Positions 34,750 to 41,872 of a stretch of DNA of 64,000 nucleotides are shown piece after piece. The position numbers and the translations under genes are program-made. The notes below the pieces were generated by a model. It had not been told where the DNA came from and searched no databases. It saw only the letters and a list, made by a program, of their open reading frames with translations. The stretch spans positions 4,434,501 to 4,498,500 of the forward strand of contig NZ_CP073078.1 in assembly GCF_018135625.1 (NCBI RefSeq), read 5' to 3'. The DNA is from Phenylobacterium montanum. GTDB lineage: Bacteria; Pseudomonadota; Alphaproteobacteria; Caulobacterales; Caulobacteraceae. Positions within the stretch are counted from its first letter, which is position 1. The number at the start of each line of letters is the position of its first letter.

Positions 34750-35412
34750 ATGCATCAGCCCGAACCCTCCGATTTCGACGACGCCCGCGCGGCGGACCCC
34801 GTGTCCACCGCGGCGATGGCGCGTGGGGTGGCGGAGCGGCAGGTGGCGTTTCTGGATCGGCTGGCGGAAGCCGGGACGCGGATGGCCGAGGCCCTGGCGC
34901 AGAGGACGGTCGAGGAGGCGGCTGGCGGCGCGGATGTCGAGGGGCTGGACCGGGCGTTCCAGAAGGTCACCCGGGCGGTGCGGCTGACGCTGGCCTTGCA
35001 GACCAAGGCAGTCAAGGACCTGGCGGCGCTGGAGGCTGGGTGCGTTCGCGTCACGGAGGCGGCGCCGCAGGAAGACCCGCTGGATAAGCGTCGGCGAAGG
35101 ATCGCGCGGATCGTGAACCGGGTGGTGGCCGACGACGAGGCTACGGCCTGGAAGGCTGAGCGGCTCTGCGGGCGGGTCTGGGAGCGGCTTTCCGACGAAG
35201 ACATCTATGGGGATGTGCTCACGAGGCCCATGGGCGTGGTGATCGAGATGATCTGCCGGGATCTGGAGATCCCGGTGAACTGGGTGCATCTGGCCCGGGA
35301 GGCCTGGGCGGTTCAGGAGATGGCCGGCGGCGACGAGACCTCGCCATTCGTGGCGTCGGATGGGGCCTATTTGCGGTGGTTTCGGCCGCCGCCGATGGCC
35401 GGCGCGCCTTGA
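34750..35412 (+). CDS. hypothetical protein, 220 residues, helical and charged
   Basis: I start at ATG 34750 (MHQPEPSDFDDARAADPVST); the frame is open back to 34603. Residues 20-110 look like long helices (AERQVAFLDRLAEAGTRMAE), then DPLDKRRRRIARIVNRVVAD, and a compact C-terminal segment WERLSDEDIYGDVLTRPMGV, VIEMICRDLEIPVNW. No signal or membrane segment. I do not recognise a named family. There is no clear ribosome binding site, and a CATAAT hexamer lies right at the start codon. An FNR/FixK-like site lies upstream. Followed by palindromic repeat B. Confidence 0.72.
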   Translation: MHQPEPSDFDDARAADPVSTAAMARGVAERQVAFLDRLAEAGTRMAEALAQRTVEEAAGGADVEGLDRAFQKVTRAVRLTLALQTKAVKDLAALEAGCVRVTEAAPQEDPLDKRRRRIARIVNRVVADDEATAWKAERLCGRVWERLSDEDIYGDVLTRPMGVVIEMICRDLEIPVNWVHLAREAWAVQEMAGGDETSPFVASDGAYLRWFRPPPMAGAP

Positions 35413-35436
35413 TTTTCCACTCCCTACCCAAAACTT

Positions 35437-35574
35437 CGTCATCCCGGCCGGAGCGTAGCGTAGAGCCGGGACCCAGCCGCACTGGCCTCGACGCTGCTGC
35501 TATCGCGCGTCAAGAGCGGGGGTGCTGGGTCCCGGCTCTCCAGCCCGCTGCGCGGGCCTCCGGCCGGGATGACG
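35437..35574. repeat. family B intergenic palindromic repeat
   Basis: 138 bases with inverted ends CGTCATCCCGGCCGGA and TCCGGCCGGGATGACG and inner arms AGAGCCGGGACCCAG and CTGGGTCCCGGCTCT. Organisation resembles family A but the sequence is different. It lies between the convergent stops of the unknown gene and the EthD gene. Only one copy in this window. Confidence 0.85.
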
Positions 35575-35605
35575 GGGTTGGGTGTGCGGGGAGGGCCTGG
35601 GTCCC

Positions 35606-35968
35606 CTAAAAAATCACCTTCTCCTCGCCCCACCAGAGCGGGGAGCGGCTGTGGTCGATGAACTTGCGCTCGTCTTCCAAAAGCAGGCGGCCGGCTTCGG
35701 CCGCCGCGGCGTCGTGCTGGCCGGCCATGTCTTCGAAACTGTCCCACCAGAGCTGGGCGACGCCGTCGAAGTCGTCAGGTGCGTGGCGGCTGATGCGGAT
35801 GCCTTCCGAAACCTCGGCCGGCAGGCTGTGTAGCTGGACATAGCGGCGGATTCGCAGGGGCTCCCTCACGCTCGCCACCAGGGGTGCGTGATGGTCGAAC
35901 CAGTAGGCCTGGAACGCCTCGCGGGTCAGGTGGGGCAGGCGCACCAGGGCGAAGGTCAGCTTGATCAC
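35606..35968 (-). CDS. EthD domain protein
   Basis: 120-residue ferredoxin-like-fold protein of the EthD family. The signature is FALVRLPHLTREAFQAYWFD followed by HHAPLVASVREPLRIRRYVQ, plus GVAQLWWDSFEDM later. EthD proteins accompany cytochrome P450 ether degradation or act as small dimeric enzymes; none of those partners is adjacent. It is divergent from an SDR gene 90 bases away, and the pair may belong to one catabolic unit. Confidence 0.87.
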   Translation of the reverse strand: MIKLTFALVRLPHLTREAFQAYWFDHHAPLVASVREPLRIRRYVQLHSLPAEVSEGIRISRHAPDDFDGVAQLWWDSFEDMAGQHDAAAAEAGRLLLEDERKFIDHSRSPLWWGEEKVIF

Positions 35969-36058
35969 GGCGGTGTCCTTACGTCAGCGCAGACAGGGGC
36001 GTGGAGTTGGGGCTAGCCTGAACACAATCACTGGAAAAGGCCAAGCGGAGGGACTGCC

Positions 36059-36793
36059 ATGGAACGGCTTGCGGGCAAGGTCGCCATCGTCACCGGAGCC
36101 GCCTCGGGCATAGGCCGCGCCAGCGCCGAGCTGTTCGCCGCCGAGGGCGCCCATGTGCTGGCGGTGGACAGGCCGGGGGCGGCGCTGGCGTTCGAGGATG
36201 CGCGCATCCGCGTCCTGGACCAGGACATCGCCGCCGACGAGGCGCCGGCCGTGATCGTCGAGGCGGCGCTGGAGGCGTTCGGGCGGCTGGACGTGCTCTA
36301 CAACAACGCCGGGGTGTCGGGCTCGGTGCTGGTCTCCGAGCTGAGCGATGCGGAGTGGGACCGGGTGCAGGCGGTCAACCTGCGCGCCGGCTTTCGCTTG
36401 TGCCGGCAGGCGATCCCGCATCTGGTTGCGGCGCCGCACGGGCGCATCATCGCCACCGCCAGCGTGATGGCCGAGGGGACCGACTATGGCCTGGCGGCCT
36501 ATTGCGCGTCCAAGGCCGGGGTGCTGGGGCTGATCCGCACCCTGGCGCTGGAGCTGGGCAAGCACGGGGTGACCGCCAACGCCATCCTGCCGGGCGCGAT
36601 CCAGACCGGCATGACCGCGGCCAGTTTCGCCAACCCGCACCACGCCGAGGTCTGGGCCAAGAAGTCGGTGCTGCGCCGCCTGGGCCAGCCGATCGACATC
36701 GCCCGGGTGGCCCTGTTCCTGGCCAGCGAGGAGTCGGGGTTCGTTACGGGCCAGGCGATCGCGGTCGATGGGGGGCTGACGCTGAGGGTTTGA
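36059..36793 (+). CDS. short-chain dehydrogenase/reductase (SDR)
   Basis: 244-residue NAD(P)-dependent oxidoreductase of the classical FabG-like type. Cofactor motif TGAASGIGRASAELFAAEGA (12-31), NNAGVSG (82-88), catalytic Ser135, Tyr148 and Lys152 in YCASKAG, and the C-terminal GQAIAVDGGLTLRV. An acidic residue after the second strand (LAVDRPG, Asp37) suggests NAD preference. CGGAGGGA precedes the ATG. Substrate unknown. Confidence 0.94.
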   Translation: MERLAGKVAIVTGAASGIGRASAELFAAEGAHVLAVDRPGAALAFEDARIRVLDQDIAADEAPAVIVEAALEAFGRLDVLYNNAGVSGSVLVSELSDAEWDRVQAVNLRAGFRLCRQAIPHLVAAPHGRIIATASVMAEGTDYGLAAYCASKAGVLGLIRTLALELGKHGVTANAILPGAIQTGMTAASFANPHHAEVWAKKSVLRRLGQPIDIARVALFLASEESGFVTGQAIAVDGGLTLRV

Positions 36794-36799
36794 GGCTGG

Positions 36800-36913
36800 T
36801 GCGTGGTTCGAGACGCCCGCTGGCGCGGGCTCCTCACCATGACGCGGTTTGTGGATCACAAGAACTAGTCATGGTGAGGAGCGGACCATCAGGTCCGCGT
36901 CTCGAACCACGCA
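36800..36913. repeat. family C intergenic palindromic repeat, copy 2
   Basis: 114 bases, same inverted ends and inner arms as copy 1 at 23232-23346 (TGCGTGGTTCGAGACGC, CTCACCATGA, TCATGGTGAGGAGCGG). The centre (GACGCGGTTTGTGGATCACA) differs from copy 1. It fills the gap between two convergent stop codons. Confidence 0.92.
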
Positions 36914-36916
36914 CCC

Positions 36917-37804
36917 CTATTTCAACCCCTGCAACCACGTCACCACCGCCGCTTCGAGCGCGATGCGGTGATCCTGGAAGCTGTGGTCGCTGGGGAAGGT
37001 GATGTCGGTGACCTGGCCGCCGGCGGCGGTGACCGCCTGGGCCAGCTTGTGGTTTTCGGGGCCGAGGGCCTGGGCGGCGCCGATCACCAGCAGGGGGCGT
37101 TTGGTCAGCTGACCGGCCCAGGCCTGGTAGTTCCATTCGGCGCGGTGGGCGGTGACTTCTTCGACGATGCTGGCCGGGGTGGCGCCGGCCAGGGAATTGC
37201 CGAAGTCGTTGAAGCGCTGGGGCGCGGCGGCGGCGCGCTGGTCGGGGGTCAGGTGGGAGAACTGCTCGCCGGTGGCGCCGGCGTTCCAGGCGTCGATCAG
37301 GATCACGCCCAGAAGGTCGGGGTCGTGGCGGGCGTGGGAGGCGGTAGCGAAGCCGCCCATGCTGTGGCCGCCCAGCACGATCCGTTTGGTGTCGATGTCG
37401 AACTTGGCGGCGATGTCCGGCTGGCGGACGAAGGCCAGGGCAGCGTCGGCGTCCTCCTGCACATGGGTGATGGAGAACACCCCCGGGCTGCCCCAGGCGC
37501 CGCGATAGTGCAGGGTCAGGACGTTCCACCCCGCCCGGCGTACCGCCTGGGCCAGGTCCAGGTTCTGCTCGTTGCCGGGAATGCCGTGCAGCAGCACCAG
37601 GGTCGGGTGCGGCCCCGGCCCGCCGGCCAGGTAGATGAGGGCGTTCATGCCCTGGCCGTCCGAGGGGATCAGCACCTCGGACGAGCGCGGCGGCGGGGTC
37701 TGGGGCGCGGGGTCGCTGATCACGGCGGCCGGGACTGTCTGGGCCAGGGCCGGCGGGGCGCCGCCGAGCAAGGCCAGGGCGGCGAGGGCAAGGACAGGCT
37801 TCAT
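36917..37804 (-). CDS. exported alpha/beta hydrolase
   Basis: 295 residues with a signal peptide (MKPVLALAALALLGGAPPAL, cut after AQ or ALA). Serine hydrolase motifs: LVLLHGIPGNEQNLDLAQAV, nucleophile Ser148 in GGHSMGGFATASH, and a late His in PSDHSFQDHRI. The lid region is short, as in dienelactone-hydrolase-like or peptidase S9-like esterases. It sits 19 bases downstream of the penicillin-acylase gene and is probably co-transcribed, so both would act in the periplasm, on amides and esters. Confidence 0.9.
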   Translation of the reverse strand: MKPVLALAALALLGGAPPALAQTVPAAVISDPAPQTPPPRSSEVLIPSDGQGMNALIYLAGGPGPHPTLVLLHGIPGNEQNLDLAQAVRRAGWNVLTLHYRGAWGSPGVFSITHVQEDADAALAFVRQPDIAAKFDIDTKRIVLGGHSMGGFATASHARHDPDLLGVILIDAWNAGATGEQFSHLTPDQRAAAAPQRFNDFGNSLAGATPASIVEEVTAHRAEWNYQAWAGQLTKRPLLVIGAAQALGPENHKLAQAVTAAGGQVTDITFPSDHSFQDHRIALEAAVVTWLQGLK

Positions 37805-37823
37805 GCGGGTCGGGTTCCTGGGG

Positions 37824-40208
37824 TCAGGGCGCTGGGGTCAGGTGGATCACCCGCTCGGTCGCGGCCTCGACCGCCGGGCGGGTGAACAGGAGCGGGATGA
37901 AGCTTCCTCCGGCCCATAGGGGGAACAGGTCGCGATAGTGCGGGTCGAAGGGATCGCCAGATTGCCCGGCGCCGTTGATGGCCATGCTGTTGTCCCAGGC
38001 GCCCACGTCCATGTCGAGGCGGGTGGTCGCGCCCGAGGCGGCGTTGAAGCTGTCCTTGGTGTAGCTGGAGGCGGCGGGGGTCGAGGCGCCGCCGCGCACT
38101 TCCAGCGGGCCGACGCTCATCTGGGCTCGGGTCGCCGGGTCGGCGAGGATGGCGACCGACGGCGCCCATTCGGCATGGTGCAGCCGGCCCCAGCTCCAGG
38201 TCGCCGGGTTGGGGCCGAGGCGGGCGGAGACGTCGGTGACGGCGGCCTTCAGGCTCTCCAGCAGGATGGCGTCGCGGGCGGCCTTGGGGTCCGCGCCCAG
38301 GGCCGGGTCGGCGGTCTCCAGGGCCTCGGTCACCGACTCCAGGCTGCCGCCGCCCATCAAGGGACGGGCCGGGGCGGGCAGGGCGTGCTCGGCCAGGGCG
38401 GCGCCCAGGTGGCGGGTGCTCCAGACCTCGTAGAGGGCGGCCGCTGGGCTGTGGATGCTTTCATGCCCGTCCCAGGCGGTCAGCAGGCTGAGCGCCTGCG
38501 CCACCTGCGGGTCGTCGCTGTGCAGGGGCTTCAGGAGCGCGGTCAGGCGCAGGCCGACGGTGCTGAAGTCGTCCATCTGCAGGGCCATGGAGTCGGCCAG
38601 GCTGACATGGCCGTTGGCGCCCAGGACGGAGTCGATGCGCTGGATGCGCGAAGGGTCGGACCATTCGAAGGCGACCTTGCGCTCCTTGTACGGATAGTCC
38701 GCCGGCAGGTTGATGGCGTTGGCCGAGGCGAACCAGCCCTCGGGCGGGTCATAGACGTGCGGCAGCTGGTCGAGGGTCAAAAACCCCTTCCACTCGTAGC
38801 GGCCGTCGCCGGGCACGGGCAGGAGGCCGTCCCAGTTCGGCCGGATCGGCGAGCGGCCCACCGCCTGCCAGCCGATGTGGCCGGCCGTGTCGGCGAAGAT
38901 CATGTTCTCGGACGGCGTGCCCCAATGGGTCATGGCGGCGCGGAAGCTGGTCCAGTCCGAGGCCGAGAGCAGCTCGGAGGTGCCGAAGTAGCCGGCCGTT
39001 CCGGGTTCGGACCAGTTGGTCCTGAGGGCGAAAGCCTTGTGATGGGCTTCGTCGACATAGATCACCGGCCCGTGGCGGGTGAAGTCGAGCTCGATCTCAC
39101 GCGGCGCCTGGCCCTTGACCTCCAGGCTTTGCCGCACCACCTGCATCGGCTCCCAGCGGCCCTGGTAGCGATACTGGTGCGGGTCGGCCGGGTTCAGGTC
39201 GTAGACGTAGAGATCCTGCTGGTCGATGGCGAAGATGGTCAGGCCGAAGGCGATCTTGTCGTTGTGGCCGATGATCACGCCGGGCTGGGCCGGCTCGCCG
39301 GCGCCGATCACGTCGAGACCCGGGGCGTTCAGTTGCACGAGGTAGCGGATCGACGGGATTCCCAACCCCCGGTGCGGGTCGTTGGCCAGGATCGGGCGGC
39401 CGGTGGCGGTGCGCGAGGGCGCGATGGTCCAGTTGTTGGAACCCTCCTCCGGCGGCGGGGTGGTGATCCAGGCGAGCTGCTTCTGTTCGGGCTGGAAGGC
39501 GACTTCCTTGGTGGCCAGCTGGTAGTCGTGCAGCACGTCCGCAGGCACGTCGCATGGGTCCAGGCCCTTGGGCGTCTCCACCGTCCAGGGCGGTTCGATC
39601 TTCTGGCGCAGATGGTCGGCGGCAAGGCCGGCCAGGCAGGCCATGCGGGCGCGGGCGACCTCGGTGGTGATGTTGCCGGTCAGGGCGTGGCTGCGGATCC
39701 TGACCACGTCCTCGGCCGCCCAGTCGTCGGGCTGGCTGTGGGTGATCTGGAACTCGACCGGCAGGGCCGCCTTGCCGGCGCGGACGGCGGCGACATAGGC
39801 GTTGATCCCGGCGACGAAGGCCCCGGTGCGCGACTGGGCCCGCGGGCCATAGGCCGCCCATTCCGCCGCCATGTCGCCGCGATAGAGGAACAGGCGCGCG
39901 GCGCGGTCTTCCTCGGCGAAGCCAGGGCCGAAGCTCTTGGACAGCAGGCCCAGGCCGCGCTTGCGCCAGAGGTCCATCTGCCAGAGCCGGTCGCGGGCGG
40001 CGTTCCAGCCCTGGAGGAAGAAGGCGTCGTGATCGTCGCCGGCATAGATGTGCGGCACGCCCCAGCGGTCGACCAGGATGTCGGCCGTCTGGTCCAGGCC
40101 AGGGACGGCGAGCTGATCCTGCCGCGCCGAGCCTGGCGTCGCCGCGCCGGCCTGGGCCGCCGCCATCGCCCAGACGGCGGCCAGCGCCGCCATGCCGATC
40201 CGCCTCAT
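37824..40208 (-). CDS. penicillin acylase family (Ntn hydrolase) precursor
   Basis: 794-residue exported precursor with signal peptide (GMAALAAVWAMAAAQAGAA). It self-cleaves at Ser257 in PPPEEGSNNWTIAPSRTATG to give a small alpha and large beta chain. Upstream DRWGVPHIYAGDDHDAFFLQ and RLWQMDLWRKRG and downstream PILANDPHRGLGIPSIRY are family hallmarks. Members hydrolyse penicillins, aculeacin or acyl-homoserine lactones; the sequence alone does not decide, and the HYALUL-type specificity residues cannot be read here. A GGGGAGG ribosome binding site precedes the ATG. It heads a two-gene operon with an exported hydrolase. Confidence 0.93.
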   Translation of the reverse strand: MRRIGMAALAAVWAMAAAQAGAATPGSARQDQLAVPGLDQTADILVDRWGVPHIYAGDDHDAFFLQGWNAARDRLWQMDLWRKRGLGLLSKSFGPGFAEEDRAARLFLYRGDMAAEWAAYGPRAQSRTGAFVAGINAYVAAVRAGKAALPVEFQITHSQPDDWAAEDVVRIRSHALTGNITTEVARARMACLAGLAADHLRQKIEPPWTVETPKGLDPCDVPADVLHDYQLATKEVAFQPEQKQLAWITTPPPEEGSNNWTIAPSRTATGRPILANDPHRGLGIPSIRYLVQLNAPGLDVIGAGEPAQPGVIIGHNDKIAFGLTIFAIDQQDLYVYDLNPADPHQYRYQGRWEPMQVVRQSLEVKGQAPREIELDFTRHGPVIYVDEAHHKAFALRTNWSEPGTAGYFGTSELLSASDWTSFRAAMTHWGTPSENMIFADTAGHIGWQAVGRSPIRPNWDGLLPVPGDGRYEWKGFLTLDQLPHVYDPPEGWFASANAINLPADYPYKERKVAFEWSDPSRIQRIDSVLGANGHVSLADSMALQMDDFSTVGLRLTALLKPLHSDDPQVAQALSLLTAWDGHESIHSPAAALYEVWSTRHLGAALAEHALPAPARPLMGGGSLESVTEALETADPALGADPKAARDAILLESLKAAVTDVSARLGPNPATWSWGRLHHAEWAPSVAILADPATRAQMSVGPLEVRGGASTPAASSYTKDSFNAASGATTRLDMDVGAWDNSMAINGAGQSGDPFDPHYRDLFPLWAGGSFIPLLFTRPAVEAATERVIHLTPAP

Positions 40209-40335
40209 ATTGGCCTCCCCTTTTGGGAGAGCAGCCTAGAAGCTTCGCCAGGAATGGGAAGAGCGGCGCCGATTGACCCAGATCAGGGACAGCTTGCGCA
40301 GGCGGGTCCAGGTTTGCGCAAAAGCGGAGGGCGTC

Positions 40336-40857
40336 GTGACGTCAGAGGCCATGCTGTTGGAACAGGTCGCCTTCGAGCCTGCGACCTTCACCCGGATCGG
40401 CGAGGATGTGTTGGCGACGATCAGCCTGACGCTGGACAACCATGTGGACGAGGTCTGGGCGGCCCTGACCGAGGCCGAACGCCTGCCCCAGTGGCTGGCG
40501 CCGGGCCAGATCGAGCCGCGCGAAGGCGGGGCCGCCCGCCTGGATTTCGCCGACAGCGGCACGGTGATCGACAGCGAGGTCACGCTCTGGCGACCGCTGC
40601 ACGAGCTGGAATATTCCTGGAGCCAGCCCGGAGAGCCCCGGCGGCCGATCCGCTGGAGCCTGGAGCCGATCGGCCCCGAGACCCGGCTGGAGCTGAACGT
40701 GACGACGCCTGCGAGCGAGGATGCGGCCCGGGCGGCCGCCGGTTGGGCGGCGCATCTGGAGATGCTGGCCGCCAGCCTGGCCGGGGCGCCGATCAGGTTT
40801 CCGTTCGAAGTGTTCAAGGCCGCGAGAGAGGCCTACCGGACGCAGCTGGCCGGGTGA
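40336..40857 (+). CDS. SRPBCC (AHSA1/START-like) domain protein
   Basis: 173 residues. GTG 40336 is chosen because GGAGG lies about five bases upstream; a TTG at 40273 extends the frame without added similarity. The fold is recognised from ATISLTLDNHVDEVWAALTE, AERLPQWLAPGQIEPREGGA and the alternating strands ELEYSWSQ and TRLELNVTTPA. It binds a hydrophobic ligand in a helix-grip cavity; function is undefined. It is divergent from the penicillin acylase operon. Confidence 0.87.
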   Translation: MTSEAMLLEQVAFEPATFTRIGEDVLATISLTLDNHVDEVWAALTEAERLPQWLAPGQIEPREGGAARLDFADSGTVIDSEVTLWRPLHELEYSWSQPGEPRRPIRWSLEPIGPETRLELNVTTPASEDAARAAAGWAAHLEMLAASLAGAPIRFPFEVFKAAREAYRTQLAG

Positions 40858-40916
40858 GCGGCGGCTGCGTCCGGACCTTGGCCGGCGGTGCGGCGCATCG
40901 CGCCTTGACAGGTAAC

Positions 40917-40928
40917 GTTGATATCAAC
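40917..40928. promoter_or_regulatory. MarR-type palindromic operator GTTGATATCAAC
   Basis: A perfect 12-base palindrome that starts six bases after a TTGACA hexamer (40905-40910) and ends 11 bases before the ATG of the MarR gene. Palindromes with TTGATATCAA cores are common MarR-family sites, so this is probably the autoregulatory operator overlapping the promoter. Confidence 0.65.
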
Positions 40929-40939
40929 ATAGGAGATTC

Positions 40940-41395
40940 ATGCTCAAGCAAGCGCCGGCTCCTTGCGTCTCGTTCGACACCACCCACGAGGTGCGCGACG
41001 CCTGCCTTTGCCTGCACGTGCAGCGGGCCGCGCGGCGGCTGGCGCGGCGGTTCGACGACGCCTTCCGGCCCGTCGGCCTGACCAGCGGCCAGTTCTCGCT
41101 GCTGATGGGGCTGAACCGGCCTGAGCCGGCCAGCATCGGCTCGCTGGCGGGGCTCTTGGCCATGGACCGCACCACCCTGACCGCCGCGGTCAAGCCGCTG
41201 GAGCGCCGTGGCCTGCTCGAGGTCCATATCGATCCCAAGGACCGCCGCAGCCGCCTTCTGACCCTCACCCCCGACGGCATGGCCGTCCTGGCCGAGGCCG
41301 AGCCGATCTGGCGGCGCACCCACGCCGCGGTCGAGAGCCAATTGCCGGCGGGGGAGGTTCCGCGTCTGCGGGCAGGGTTGGCGGCGCTGGCCTGA
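40940..41395 (+). CDS. MarR family transcriptional regulator
   Basis: 151-residue winged-helix regulator. The DNA-binding region reads IGSLAGLLAMDRTTLTAAVK, then PLERRGLLEVHIDPKDRRSR with the wing Asp-Arg-Arg typical of MarR. The N-terminus holds three cysteines (Cys9, Cys22, Cys24), which may allow redox sensing as in OhrR-like proteins, although their positions differ from OhrR. AGGAG precedes the ATG and a palindromic operator lies just upstream. The DOPA dioxygenase-like gene 75 bases downstream is its likely target or operon partner. Confidence 0.92.
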   Translation: MLKQAPAPCVSFDTTHEVRDACLCLHVQRAARRLARRFDDAFRPVGLTSGQFSLLMGLNRPEPASIGSLAGLLAMDRTTLTAAVKPLERRGLLEVHIDPKDRRSRLLTLTPDGMAVLAEAEPIWRRTHAAVESQLPAGEVPRLRAGLAALA

Positions 41396-41470
41396 CACCC
41401 CAGATAGCGACTGTCCATTCCGACCGGCGCGGCGTGTTCCGCGCCTTCATTCGCCACGGGGCTCGAATTC

Positions 41471-41863
41471 ATGGATCAAGCCGCGCCCTATCACGCGCAC
41501 ATCTACTATGTGGACGATCAGCGCGACGCCGCCCTGGCGCTGCGCGAGACCTTGCGGGGGTTTGGGGGCGAGGGCGGCCGGGCCCTGGTGCTGATGGCCG
41601 GCGCCCTGCGCGACGGGCCGGTCGGGCCGCACCCGATCTCGCAGTTTGAGATCCACTTTCTGGCGCGCGACCTCGGGGCGATCCGCCCGGTGCTCGAGGC
41701 CAGCGGCCTCAAGGTGCTGGTCCACCCCCTGACCCACGACGACCTCGCCGACCACACCACGCTGGGCGACTGGATCGGCCAGCCGCTGGCCCTGGACGTC
41801 AGCGTCCTGGACCCGCCCGGCGAGAACAAGGGCCTGGCGCGGTTCGGCGTCGAGGACTTCTGA
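41471..41863 (+). CDS. DOPA 4,5-dioxygenase family protein
   Basis: 130-residue small ring-cleaving dioxygenase-like protein. Family motifs: YHAHIYYVDDQRDAALALRE near the start, PHPISQFEIHF and LKVLVHPLTHDDLADHTTLG, with the histidines that would bind iron. Fungal and plant-pigment relatives cleave DOPA; bacterial roles are little studied. It follows a MarR gene, consistent with control by an aromatic compound. It converges on an acyl-CoA dehydrogenase gene nine bases away. Confidence 0.88.
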   Translation: MDQAAPYHAHIYYVDDQRDAALALRETLRGFGGEGGRALVLMAGALRDGPVGPHPISQFEIHFLARDLGAIRPVLEASGLKVLVHPLTHDDLADHTTLGDWIGQPLALDVSVLDPPGENKGLARFGVEDF

Positions 41864-41872
41864 GCGCTGGCC

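Noticed and set aside
35606-36793. EthD plus SDR as an ether-degradation (eth) cluster
   Set aside because: No cytochrome P450, ferredoxin or ferredoxin reductase genes are nearby.
37938-41081. 1047-codon plus-strand frame opposite the penicillin acylase
   Set aside because: High-GC shadow frame running through a real minus-strand gene and into neighbouring genes; no start signal and no domain.
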